From: DATKQY01 sp035532475
GTDB taxonomy: Bacteria > Actinomycetota > Acidimicrobiia > Acidimicrobiales > Bog-793
Direction: 5' to 3'
Assembly (NCBI GenBank): GCA_035532475.1
Contig: DATKQY010000042.1
Location: forward strand, 1-64,000
Length of the DNA: 64,000 nucleotides
Position 1 is the stretch's first letter. Each line of letters starts with the position of its first letter. Shown piece by piece: positions 20,133 to 28,367 of the stretch. The notes under the pieces are model-generated. The model was not told where the DNA came from, ran no database searches, and worked only from the letters and a program-made list of their open reading frames with translations. The translations under genes were made by a program, and so were the position numbers.

Positions 20133-21317
20133 ATGGAGCGCTTCGACGTCGCGATCATCGGCTCGGGGGTGATCGGGCTCGCCACGGCGTGGCGCCTGGC
20201 CGCGGGCGGCCGGAGCGTCGCCCTCGTCGACCCCCACCCCGGTCGCGGCGCCTCGTACGCCGCGGCGGGGATGCTCGCCCCGGTCGGCGAAGCCGCCTAC
20301 GGCGAGGAGCCGCTGATCGAGCTCAACGTCCGCGCCGCCGACGGCTGGGCCGCGTACGCCCGCGAGCTCGAGGCGGCGAGCGGACAGGACGTCGGCTTTG
20401 AGGAGTCCGGCACACTCCTCGTCGGCTACGACGCGAGCGACCGTGCCCGCCTGCAGGACATCTACGAGTTCCAGCGGGGGCTCGGCCTGCCGGCGCGCTG
20501 GTGCAGCGCCTCCGAGTGCCGCCGGCTGGAGCCGGCGCTCGCCCCCGGGGTGCACGGCGGCGTGCTCGCGCCCCACGACCACCGGGTCGACAACCGGCGG
20601 CTCGTCGCCGCGCTGGCGGAGGCCGGCCGGCGCTCGGGGGTGCGGGCGATCGAGGCGCGCGCCGACGCCGTGCTGCGCTCGGGCGCGACGGTGACGGGCC
20701 TGCTCGTCGAGGGCGAGGAGCTGGTGGCCGGGGCGGTCGTGCTCGCGGCCGGCCACGCCTCGAGCTCCGTCGCGGGGCTCGAGGCGGCGGACGTCGCGCC
20801 CGTCCGGCCGGTGAAGGGCCAGATCCTCCGCCTGCGGGCGCGCGACGGCGTCGACCTCCTCACCCGCACGGTGCACGGCTACGTGCAGGGCTTCTCCGTC
20901 TACCTCGTCCCCCGCACCGGCGGCCGGCTGGTGCTCGGCGCCACCGTCGAAGAGCGCGGCGAGGACGACTCGGTCACCGCCGGCGGCGTGTACACGCTGC
21001 TGCGCGACGCGACGAGGATGCTGCCCGCCCTCGACGAGCTCGAGCTCGTCGAGGCCGTGGCTCGCTTTCGTCCCGGCTCACCGGACAACGCCCCGGTCAT
21101 CGGACCGACCGCCCTCGGCGGCCTCGTCGTGGCGACCGGCCACTACCGAAACGGCATCCTGCTCGCCCCGCTCGCGGCCGAGGCGGTCGAAGCCGTGCTC
21201 GAGACCGGGACGCTGCCGGCGTGGGCGGCCCCGTTCGCGCCCGGCCGCTTCGCGCCAGCCCGCGGCGGCCCGGCGAGCGGAGCGACCCGCATCACGTCGT
21301 CGGGCGCGGCGCCGTGA
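20133..21317 (+). CDS. thiO: Glycine oxidase ThiO
   Basis: This 394-residue DAO-family flavoenzyme oxidises glycine to the imine used to build the thiamine thiazole ring. The FAD motif VAIIGSGVIGLATAWRLA sits at the N-terminus, and the C-terminal RPGSPDNAPVIGP and ATGHYRNGILLAP motifs are typical of ThiO. The ATG at 20133 is chosen because the FAD strand begins 5 residues later. It leads thiO-thiS-thiG-thiD, each gene overlapping the next by 4 bp. Confidence 0.93.
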   Translation: MERFDVAIIGSGVIGLATAWRLAAGGRSVALVDPHPGRGASYAAAGMLAPVGEAAYGEEPLIELNVRAADGWAAYARELEAASGQDVGFEESGTLLVGYDASDRARLQDIYEFQRGLGLPARWCSASECRRLEPALAPGVHGGVLAPHDHRVDNRRLVAALAEAGRRSGVRAIEARADAVLRSGATVTGLLVEGEELVAGAVVLAAGHASSSVAGLEAADVAPVRPVKGQILRLRARDGVDLLTRTVHGYVQGFSVYLVPRTGGRLVLGATVEERGEDDSVTAGGVYTLLRDATRMLPALDELELVEAVARFRPGSPDNAPVIGPTALGGLVVATGHYRNGILLAPLAAEAVEAVLETGTLPAWAAPFAPGRFAPARGGPASGATRITSSGAAP

Positions 21318-21532
21318 GCGGTCCGGGAGCGATCACCCTCCGGGTGAACGGCGAGGACCGCTCCGTGCCCGCCGGCGCTACCGTCGCGTCCGTGGTCGCC
21401 CTGCTCGCCCCCTCGCCCGACGGCTGCGCCGTCGCGCTGAACGGCGAGGTCGTGCAGCGCGGCGCCTGGGCGGTGCAGGGCCTCACCGACGGCGACCACA
21501 TCGAGATCCTCACCGCGGCCCCGGGCGGATGA
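21314..21532 (+). CDS. thiS: Sulfur carrier protein ThiS
   Basis: This 72-residue ubiquitin-like protein has the diagnostic C-terminal Gly-Gly that is adenylated and thiocarboxylated to deliver sulfur to ThiG. The VNGEDRSVPAGATV and VALNGEVVQRG strands match the family. The start is the GTG overlapping the thiO stop; its own GG end overlaps the thiG ATG. Cognate ThiF is not in this window. Confidence 0.93.
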   Translation: MSGPGAITLRVNGEDRSVPAGATVASVVALLAPSPDGCAVALNGEVVQRGAWAVQGLTDGDHIEILTAAPGG

Positions 21533-22386
21533 GCGCCGAGCCGACGCCCGCCGCGGCGCTCCACGGCGCTGCCCGCGAGGCGCCGTGCGACGACGCCGCG
21601 GACGGGCGGCTGACGATCGCCGGCGAGGTCCTCGCGTCGCGCCTGTTCCTCGGGACCGGCGGCGCCCCGAGCATGCAGGCGCTCGACCGGGCCATCGCGG
21701 CGTCGGGCGCCTCGATCGTCACGGTGGCCCTCCGGCGCGTGGACCCCTCGCAGCGCCACTCGGTCCTCGATGTCGTGCGCCGCCACCCGGTCCGCCTGCT
21801 GCCGAACACCGCGGGCTGCTTCACGGCACGCGACGCCGTGCTGACGGCGCAGCTCGGCCGTGAGGCGCTCGGGACGAGCTGGGTCAAGGTCGAGGTCATC
21901 GGCGACGAGCGCACCCTGCTCCCCGACCCGGTCGAGCTCCTCGACGCCGCCGAGCAGCTCGTGGCCGACGGGTTCGTCGTGCTCGCCTACACGAGCGACG
22001 ACCCGATCCTCGCCCGCCGGCTCGAGCAGGCCGGGTGCGCCGCGGTGATGCCGCTCGGCTCGCCGATCGGCTCGGGTCTCGGCATCCGCAACCCGCACAA
22101 CATCGCCATGATCGTGGAGGGGGCGAGCGTCCCGGTCGTCCTCGACGCCGGCATCGGCACCGCGTCCGACGCCGCCCTCGCGCTGGAGCTCGGCTGTGAC
22201 GCAGTGCTCGTGGCGAGCGCGATCACCCGCGCCCAGGACCCAGAGCAGATGGCGAGGGCGATGGCGCTCGCGGTCGAGGCGGGCGAGGCGGCGAGGCGTG
22301 CCGGTCGGATCCCGAGACGCTTCCACGCCGAGGCGTCGAGCTCGTTCGCCGGCCTCGCGGACCTGTCGGCGGTGAGCGAGGAGTGA
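21529..22386 (+). CDS. thiG: Thiazole synthase ThiG
   Basis: This 285-residue TIM-barrel enzyme condenses 1-deoxy-xylulose-5-phosphate, dehydroglycine and ThiS-thiocarboxylate into thiamine thiazole phosphate. Motifs include SRLFLGTGGAPS, LPNTAGCFTA, the lysine strand VKVEVIGDERTLLPD and VVLDAGIGTASDAALALELG. An N-terminal ~25-residue extension precedes the barrel. It is coupled to thiS and thiD by ATGA/GTGA-type overlaps. Confidence 0.95.
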   Translation: MSAEPTPAAALHGAAREAPCDDAADGRLTIAGEVLASRLFLGTGGAPSMQALDRAIAASGASIVTVALRRVDPSQRHSVLDVVRRHPVRLLPNTAGCFTARDAVLTAQLGREALGTSWVKVEVIGDERTLLPDPVELLDAAEQLVADGFVVLAYTSDDPILARRLEQAGCAAVMPLGSPIGSGLGIRNPHNIAMIVEGASVPVVLDAGIGTASDAALALELGCDAVLVASAITRAQDPEQMARAMALAVEAGEAARRAGRIPRRFHAEASSSFAGLADLSAVSEE

Positions 22387-23228
22387 GCGGGCGGACCCCG
22401 GGGACCACGACGCCGCCGGTCGCCCTCACCATCGCCGGCTCGGACTCCGGCGGCGGCGCGGGGATCGCGGCCGACCTGAAGACCTTCGCCGCGCACGGGG
22501 TCTTCGGCACCATGGCGATCACCGCCGTCACCGCGCAGGACACCGCCAAGGTGCACGGCGTCGTCGTGCTCGAGCCCGAGGAGGTCGCGCTGCAGATCGA
22601 CGCCGTCCTCGGGGACTTCCACGTCGGCGCGGCCAAGACCGGCATGCTCGCGACCCTGCCGATCGTCGAGATGCTCGCCGAGCGCGCCGCCGCCGGGCGC
22701 CTCCCGCCGCTCGTCGTCGACCCGGTGATGATCGCCTCGTCGGGCGCCGAGCTCATCGAGGGCGACAGCCGGTCGGCCTACAAGCGGCTGCTCCCCTACG
22801 CGCTCGTCACGACGCCGAACCTCGCGGAGGCCGAGTTCCTCCTCGGGCGCGAGATCCGCGACCTCCCCGCGATGCGTGACGCCGCTCGGGCGCTGTGCGA
22901 CCTCGGCGTCGCCGTCGCCGTCGTGAAGGGCGGCCACCTGGCGGGCCCGCGCTCGGTCGACGTCGTCTGCGGCGGCGGCGAGCTCGTCGAGCTGTCCGAC
23001 GAGAAGGTCGAGACGCGAAACGTCCACGGGACCGGCTGCACCCTCTCCGCGGCGATCGCGGCCAACCTCAGCCTCGGCCTGCCCGTGGCGGCGGCGATCG
23101 CCGGGGCGAAGCGCTACGTCGCCCAGGTGATCCGTCGCAGCGCCGCCTGGGAGCTCGGGGCCGGCCCCGGTCCGCTCGACCATTTCGGACCGCGCGTCGG
23201 CCGGCTGACCGGCCGGCACCCCCGCTAG
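22383..23228 (+). CDS. thiD: Hydroxymethylpyrimidine/phosphomethylpyrimidine kinase
   Basis: This 281-residue ribokinase-fold enzyme phosphorylates HMP and HMP-P for thiamine synthesis. The N-terminal TIAGSDSGGGAGIAADLKT, VLVVDPVM-like PLVVDPVMIASSG and the anion-hole NVHGTGCTLSAAIAA motifs are all present. The C-terminal TenA or ThiE domain found in some homologues is absent. Its TAG shares the tetranucleotide CTAG with the convergent serS stop. Confidence 0.95.
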   Translation: MSGRTPGTTTPPVALTIAGSDSGGGAGIAADLKTFAAHGVFGTMAITAVTAQDTAKVHGVVVLEPEEVALQIDAVLGDFHVGAAKTGMLATLPIVEMLAERAAAGRLPPLVVDPVMIASSGAELIEGDSRSAYKRLLPYALVTTPNLAEAEFLLGREIRDLPAMRDAARALCDLGVAVAVVKGGHLAGPRSVDVVCGGGELVELSDEKVETRNVHGTGCTLSAAIAANLSLGLPVAAAIAGAKRYVAQVIRRSAAWELGAGPGPLDHFGPRVGRLTGRHPR

Positions 23229-24475
23229 AGCGAGGACGTCACCGGGCCCGGGCCCTCGCCCGGTGACACCCTGGCGGGCGCGCCGTGGCGCTGGAGCACC
23301 TCGGGGATCGCGACCGAGCCGCCGACGTCCTGGTAGCTCTCGAGCAGCGCTATCAGCCAGCGCGCCGTCATCGCCGTCCCGTTCAAGGTGTGCGGGTGGC
23401 GCAGCTCGCCACCGTCGCGGTAGCGCACCCTGAGGCGCCGGGCCTGGTAGTCGGTGGTGTTCGAGCAGGAGGTGATCTCGCGGTAGCGCTCCTGGCTCGG
23501 GATGAAGGCCTCGATGTCGTACTTCTTCGCCGCGGAGGGCCCGAGGTCGCCGGCCGCCGTGTTGACGACGCGGTAGGCGAGGCCGAGCCCCTGCACCAGC
23601 TCCTCTTCGACGGCGAGGATGGCCTCGTGCTCCTCGCCCGAGCGCTCGGGCGTCGTGTAGACGAACATCTCGACCTTGTCGAACTGGTGGACGCGGAAGA
23701 TCCCCCGCGTGTCCCGGCCGGCCGCGCCGGCCTCGCGGCGAAAGCAGGTCGAGTAGCCCGCGTAGCGAAGCGGCAGGGACCCCGCGTCCAGGATCTCGTC
23801 GAGGTGCAGGCCGGCGAGCGCCACCTCCGAGGTGCCGGTCAGGTAGAGGCCGTCCGGCTCGACGCGGTAGAGGTTGGCCTCCTCCGTCGGCAGGAAGCCC
23901 GTCCCGTACATCGCCTCCTCGCGCACGAGCACCGGCGGCAGCACGGGCACGAAGCCCCCGGCGGCGAGGCGGTCGAGCGCGTAGCGGTAGAGGGCCAGCT
24001 CGACCAGGGCGACGGCCCCGATGCGGTAGGCGAAGCGGGCACCGGAGAGCCGCACGGCCCGCTCGACGTCGAAGCCGCCGAGCGCGAGGTGGTCGCGGAC
24101 CTCGAAGGAGAACCTCGGCGTCTCGCCGACCCGGCGCACCTCGACCGCGTCCTCGTCGCTCTGGCCGTCGGGCGCCGACTGGTCGGGCGGATTCGGGATC
24201 GTGGCCAGCAGCTCGTCGCGACGGGCCGCGAGCGCTGCGAGCTCGGCCTCGGCCTGCTTGAGCTCGGCCTTCGTGCGGGCGAGCTCTTGGAGCTGCGCCT
24301 CGCTCGGCCTGCCCTTCAGCTTCGTGGCGGCCCGCAGCGCCTCCGCCCGCCCCGTCGCCTCGCGCCAGGCTCCGTCGGCGAGGAGCCACTGGTCGAACGC
24401 CTCGGCGGCACCCTTGCGGGCGAGCGCCGCGCGGAACGCCTCCGGCTCCCGGCGTGCGGCACGGACGTCGATCAG
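23225..24475 (-). CDS. serS: Seryl-tRNA synthetase (probable CTG start)
   Basis: This 416-residue class II synthetase charges tRNA-Ser. The long two-helix N-terminal arm (~25-105) binds the tRNA long arm. Motif 2 (GYSTCFRREAGAAGRDTRGIFR) and motif 3 (GTAMTARWLIALLESYQ) are intact. The first ATG/GTG in frame is a GTG at 24139 that would remove the whole arm, whereas the frame stays open to CTG at 24475, where LIDVRAARREPEAF matches the normal SerRS start. That CTG overlaps the secF TGA (CTGA), the same coupling seen across the window, with AAGAAGGG ~10 nt upstream. A CTG start is therefore the best reading. Confidence 0.9.
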   Translation of the reverse strand: MIDVRAARREPEAFRAALARKGAAEAFDQWLLADGAWREATGRAEALRAATKLKGRPSEAQLQELARTKAELKQAEAELAALAARRDELLATIPNPPDQSAPDGQSDEDAVEVRRVGETPRFSFEVRDHLALGGFDVERAVRLSGARFAYRIGAVALVELALYRYALDRLAAGGFVPVLPPVLVREEAMYGTGFLPTEEANLYRVEPDGLYLTGTSEVALAGLHLDEILDAGSLPLRYAGYSTCFRREAGAAGRDTRGIFRVHQFDKVEMFVYTTPERSGEEHEAILAVEEELVQGLGLAYRVVNTAAGDLGPSAAKKYDIEAFIPSQERYREITSCSNTTDYQARRLRVRYRDGGELRHPHTLNGTAMTARWLIALLESYQDVGGSVAIPEVLQRHGAPARVSPGEGPGPVTSSL

Positions 24476-26178
24476 CGCCGGCCACCCTTCTTGCGCGACC
24501 GCGACGGCGGGCGGCCGCCACTCGGCCGGCCTCCGCGTGGCGCCGGGCGGGCCGGGCGCGCGGCGCCGTTGCCCGACGCCGCGCCGACGTCTCCGAGGGT
24601 GCCCCCGGCGCTCCCGTCGCCCGGCTGGTCGGCGGCCGCGGCGGCGTCGAGCGCGGTCGTGCCTCCCGCGGCGCGCGCCGCCGCCGAGCCCGGGCGCACC
24701 CGTCCGCGCGTCGTGGAGGCCCCCTGGCGCTCGCGCCGGCGAGCCCGCTCGGGCGAGGGCTCCCCGGCGAGGACGCCGGCGGCCACCTCAGCCGGGGTGA
24801 GGAGCTGGTGCTCCGTGCCCCGCTGGGCAAGGCGGGCCCGGATCTGGCGGTAGCGGGGCTCGCGCTCCTTCATCACCGCGACGAGCGGGGAGGCGATGAA
24901 GATCGAAGAGTACGCCCCGGTCGTCAATCCGATGAGGAGGGCGAAGCCGAAGTACTCGAGCGTCGTGGCCCCGAGGATCTCCGCGCCGAGGACGAGCACG
25001 GCGAGGATCGGCATGATGGCGACGAGCGAGGTGTTGATCGAACGCGCCAGGGTCTGGTTCATCGACAGGTTGACGAGGTCGGAGAAGGTGAGGCGGCCGC
25101 TTTGGCCGAGCACCTTCGCGTTGTCCCGCACCCGGTCGAACACGACGATCGTGTCGTAGAGCGAGTAGCCGAGGATGGTGAGCAGCGCCACCACCGTGTC
25201 GGGGGTGACCTCCAGGCCGGTCAGCGAGTAGATCCCGACGGTGATGAGGATGTCGTGCGCGACCGCGATGATCGCCGCGAGCGCCATGCGCCATTCGAAG
25301 AACACCGAGATGTACAGCGCGATCAGGATGAAGAAGACGATCAGCGCCTCGACGGCCTTGTTCGTGATCTGGGATCCCCACGACGGCCCGACCGTCTCGG
25401 TGCCGACAGCCTGGCTCGGCAGGCGGGCGGCGCTGGCGAGCGCCTGGGCGACCCGCTGGGACTCGGCCTGGGTCTGCCCGGGGCTCTGGCCCTTCGGGAG
25501 CCGCGCCTGCACCTCGACGGTGCGCGAGCTCGAGGCGTTGCCGAGGACCGTGATCGTGGCGCTGCTGAGGCCGGTCGGCGCGACCGCCGCCCGGGCCCCG
25601 TCGATCGTGAGCGTCTGGGACTTCACCGTCCACGCGCTGCCGCCGACGAAGTCGATCCCGAGGTTCAGCCCCCTCGTCGCGAGCGAGATCGCGCCTGCGA
25701 GGATGATGACCGAGGAGACGGTGAACCACCAGCGCCGGCGGCTGACGAAGTCGACGTTGGTCTCGCCGTAGTAGAGGCGGGTGAAAAAGCGCCGCCGGCG
25801 CGCGCTCCCCACCGGCGAAGCGGACACGGCGGTCGCGGCCGACAGCTCGCCGAGCTCGTCGTCGGCCTCCTCGACACGGGACCTCCCGCGCCCGAGCCTG
25901 CCCGCTCGCACCCGGCCTGCGGGCGCGGTCTCGGCCGGCTCCTCCTCGAAGGTCTGCTCCTCGAAGGTCTCGTCCCCGCTGGGCTCGTCGTCGGCGAGCT
26001 CGTCGCCGAACGTCTCGTCGTCGACCTCCTCGAGGACCTCGTCCTCGACGCCGGCCTCAGGCGACGCGACATAGGGCGCTGCGACCTCGTCGAGCGGGGC
26101 GCTGGGACCGACGGGGGTGCCAGTGGCGGGCACCGCCTTCGCCCGGGCCGACCCCGGCCGGATGCGCTCCGGGCTCAC
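24472..26178 (-). CDS. secF: Protein translocase subunit SecF with acidic N-terminal extension
   Basis: This 568-residue protein is part of the SecDF pump that uses the proton gradient to pull secreted proteins across the membrane. The SecF signature starts near residue 150 with the first membrane helix, then NLGIDFVGGS and five further helices (RDNAK, SLYDTIVVFDRVR). Typical SecF is 300-400 residues. Here ~130 N-terminal residues are disordered and strongly acidic at ~43-84, and the last ~110 residues are basic and Ala/Gly/Arg-rich, ending KKGGRR. The GTG overlapping the secD stop sets the start, though a start nearer the first helix is possible. Confidence 0.92.
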   Translation of the reverse strand: MSPERIRPGSARAKAVPATGTPVGPSAPLDEVAAPYVASPEAGVEDEVLEEVDDETFGDELADDEPSGDETFEEQTFEEEPAETAPAGRVRAGRLGRGRSRVEEADDELGELSAATAVSASPVGSARRRRFFTRLYYGETNVDFVSRRRWWFTVSSVIILAGAISLATRGLNLGIDFVGGSAWTVKSQTLTIDGARAAVAPTGLSSATITVLGNASSSRTVEVQARLPKGQSPGQTQAESQRVAQALASAARLPSQAVGTETVGPSWGSQITNKAVEALIVFFILIALYISVFFEWRMALAAIIAVAHDILITVGIYSLTGLEVTPDTVVALLTILGYSLYDTIVVFDRVRDNAKVLGQSGRLTFSDLVNLSMNQTLARSINTSLVAIMPILAVLVLGAEILGATTLEYFGFALLIGLTTGAYSSIFIASPLVAVMKEREPRYRQIRARLAQRGTEHQLLTPAEVAAGVLAGEPSPERARRRERQGASTTRGRVRPGSAAARAAGGTTALDAAAAADQPGDGSAGGTLGDVGAASGNGAARPARPAPRGGRPSGGRPPSRSRKKGGRR

Positions 26179-27695
26179 GCCACCGCCTCCTTGGTGTCGG
26201 CGGCACCACGCGGCGCGGCGGCGAGGCCGCGGGCGACGCCGAGGCGGCGCGCCTCGGTGAAGATCCGGTTCCTCCCGAGCAGGATCACGAGCGGGCGCGT
26301 GAAGAAGTAGGCGGTGATGACGTCGACGAGGGTCGACAGACCGAGCATGAAGGCGAAGCCGCGCACCGCCCCGACCGAGAGCAACCACAGCACGAGGGCG
26401 CCGATGAACGACACCGCGTCGGCCGACAGGATCGTGCGGTAGGCGCTACGGAACCCACGGTCGACCGAGGCGCGCACAGACCTCCCGGCGCGGATCTCGT
26501 CCTTTAATCGCTCGAAGTAGACGATGTAGGAGTCGACGGTGATGCCGACCGACACGATCAGGCCCGTGACGCCGGACAGGTCGAGCGTGAGCCCGGTCGA
26601 GGTGTGGCCGAGGATCGAGATGAGGCCGTAGAGGAAGGCCGCCGTCGTGACGAGGCCGAGGACGACGACGATGCCGAGGGCGCGGTAGTACACGATCGTG
26701 TAGATCATGACGAGCAGGAGGCCGAGGAGCCCGGCGAACAGCCCGGCGCGAAGCGAGGCCGCGCCGAGCGAGGGCGAGATCGTCTGGGAGGTCAGCACGT
26801 TCATCTGCACCGGGAACGAGCCGTAAGAGAGCTCGAGCCCGAGCTTGCTGGCGCTGGCCTGCGTGAAGTTGCCCGAGATCTGCCCCGAGCCCGGGAAGCT
26901 CGTCGAGTTGATCGACGGGGCCGAGATGACGACGCCGTCGAGGTCGTTCGCGACGACGTTCTGGTAGTACGTCTTCGCGATGTTGTTGAAGGTCGTCGTG
27001 CCCTTCGAGGTGAGGTTGAACACGACCAGCCAGCCCTGCTGCTGGCTGAGGCTGGCGTAGGCGCTCTTGATGATCGTCCCGCTGGCGAGGACCGGGCCGA
27101 GGACGTAGCGCTGCGAGCTCCCCTCGATCTTCAGGATCACGGGCACCTTCTGGTGCGTCTGGTCCTGTCCCTGGGAGAGGGACGGGTACGTGGCGAACTT
27201 CGGGTCCGGAGCCGGCGGGTTGTACACCCCGCTGCTCGCGTTGAAGTAGGCCGTCGTGTACTGGTACGCGCCGTCGCAGGCCGGCGGCGTCTTGTAGGCG
27301 ACGGCCTTGGGCTTCGTGCCCTTCGCCGCGCTCGGCGGCGTGTACGGCGGCGCGCCGCAGAGCACCGGGCGGAAGTAGAGCTGGGCGGTCGTCCCGATGG
27401 TGTTGAGGACGGTCTGGGTGTCCTTCACCCCGGGCAGCTCGACGGCGACGTTGTTGCCCTGGGCCGCGATGTTCGGCTGGGAGATGCCGAGGGCGTTGGC
27501 GCGCTCCTGCATGATGTTGACGACGGTCTGCAGCTCGGCGTTCGAGATCTTGCGAGCCGGCTGGTAGGTGACCGAGAGACCGCCACGGAGGTCCAGCCCG
27601 AGCTTCGGCGCCCAGCCGAGCCCGAGGGCGATGGCGAGGATCCCGAAGCAGGCGACGCAGGTGAGGGCGACGCTCGCGACGAGTCGACGTTGCAC
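26175..27695 (-). CDS. secD: Protein translocase subunit SecD
   Basis: This 506-residue RND-like membrane protein partners SecF. The N-terminal helix is followed by GLDLRGGLSVTYQ, a periplasmic P1/head region (~40-300) with Thr/Ser/Tyr-rich spacer, and six helices with GLIVSVGITVDSYIVYFERLKDEIR. The GTG start abuts the yajC stop. The order yajC-secD-secF is standard and the three are probably one transcript. Confidence 0.96.
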   Translation of the reverse strand: MQRRLVASVALTCVACFGILAIALGLGWAPKLGLDLRGGLSVTYQPARKISNAELQTVVNIMQERANALGISQPNIAAQGNNVAVELPGVKDTQTVLNTIGTTAQLYFRPVLCGAPPYTPPSAAKGTKPKAVAYKTPPACDGAYQYTTAYFNASSGVYNPPAPDPKFATYPSLSQGQDQTHQKVPVILKIEGSSQRYVLGPVLASGTIIKSAYASLSQQQGWLVVFNLTSKGTTTFNNIAKTYYQNVVANDLDGVVISAPSINSTSFPGSGQISGNFTQASASKLGLELSYGSFPVQMNVLTSQTISPSLGAASLRAGLFAGLLGLLLVMIYTIVYYRALGIVVVLGLVTTAAFLYGLISILGHTSTGLTLDLSGVTGLIVSVGITVDSYIVYFERLKDEIRAGRSVRASVDRGFRSAYRTILSADAVSFIGALVLWLLSVGAVRGFAFMLGLSTLVDVITAYFFTRPLVILLGRNRIFTEARRLGVARGLAAAPRGAADTKEAVA

Positions 27696-28217
27696 CTAGG
27701 AGGTTCCTCCCGCGGAGGCGTTGCCCTCCCCGGGCTGCTCGCCCCAGGGCCGGGCCCAACCCGAGCCCGCCTCGCCGCCGGCCCCGTTCTCCGGGTGCTC
27801 GGCGCTGCCCTCGTGACCCTCCTCGGCGGCAGGGTGCTCGGGCACGTTCCACTGGCTCGCGGCCCCGGTGGCGTCGGACGGCTGCTCCTCGCTCGTGGCG
27901 GGGTCGATCCGGCGGCCGATGCCCTGCTTCACGATCTCGATCGTCGTGCCCGGCGCGATCTCCACCTCGATCCGATCGCCGTTGAATCCCTGCACCCGGC
28001 CGATGATCCCCGACGTGAGGACCACCTCGTCGCCGACCTCGACCTCGCGCTGCTTCGCCTGCTGCTGGCGGAGCCGCTGCTGGCGGGGTCGGAAGAACAG
28101 CAGGTAGGCGCCGATGAGGACCACGATGAGGATCAGGAACGTCGGGTTGCTCGAGGTCTTCTTCGTGGCAGCAAGGACGTTGAGCGCGGCGAGGGCGTTG
28201 ACAAAGTGGAAGGGCAT
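27696..28217 (-). CDS. yajC: YajC, Sec translocase accessory subunit
   Basis: The product has 173 residues, with one N-terminal membrane helix (~20-36, FLILIVVLIGAYLLFF) followed by the YajC cytoplasmic motif VEVGDEVVLTSGIIGRVQG. The C-terminal ~70 residues are an acidic, Glu/Gly/Pro-rich extension absent from short YajC proteins. The ATG at 28217 is preferred; a longer in-frame opening starts in Arg-rich non-coding sequence. No clear Shine-Dalgarno is seen. Confidence 0.88.
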   Translation of the reverse strand: MPFHFVNALAALNVLAATKKTSSNPTFLILIVVLIGAYLLFFRPRQQRLRQQQAKQREVEVGDEVVLTSGIIGRVQGFNGDRIEVEIAPGTTIEIVKQGIGRRIDPATSEEQPSDATGAASQWNVPEHPAAEEGHEGSAEHPENGAGGEAGSGWARPWGEQPGEGNASAGGTS

Positions 28218-28238
28218 CGAGTACCAGTCGTCCGGTGG

Positions 28239-28257
28239 ACAGTGCGCCTCGCACTGT
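28239..28257. promoter_or_regulatory. Perfect inverted repeat upstream of yajC
   Basis: ACAGTGCG-CCT-CGCACTGT is a perfect 8-bp inverted repeat 22 bases upstream of the yajC ATG, in the 150-bp gap after ruvB. It could be a regulator site for the yajC-secDF unit or a transcript-end hairpin for ruvB. It lacks a U-tract. Confidence 0.35.
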
Positions 28258-28367
28258 AGCCGCCGCCCAGCCCGCCCAGTGCGCCGCCGCGAGCTGGGCC
28301 ACGGCCCGCCCACCCGGGTCCGCGAGGGCGGCGCGCCGGCCCCGGCGCGGCCCGTCCGACCCCGCGC

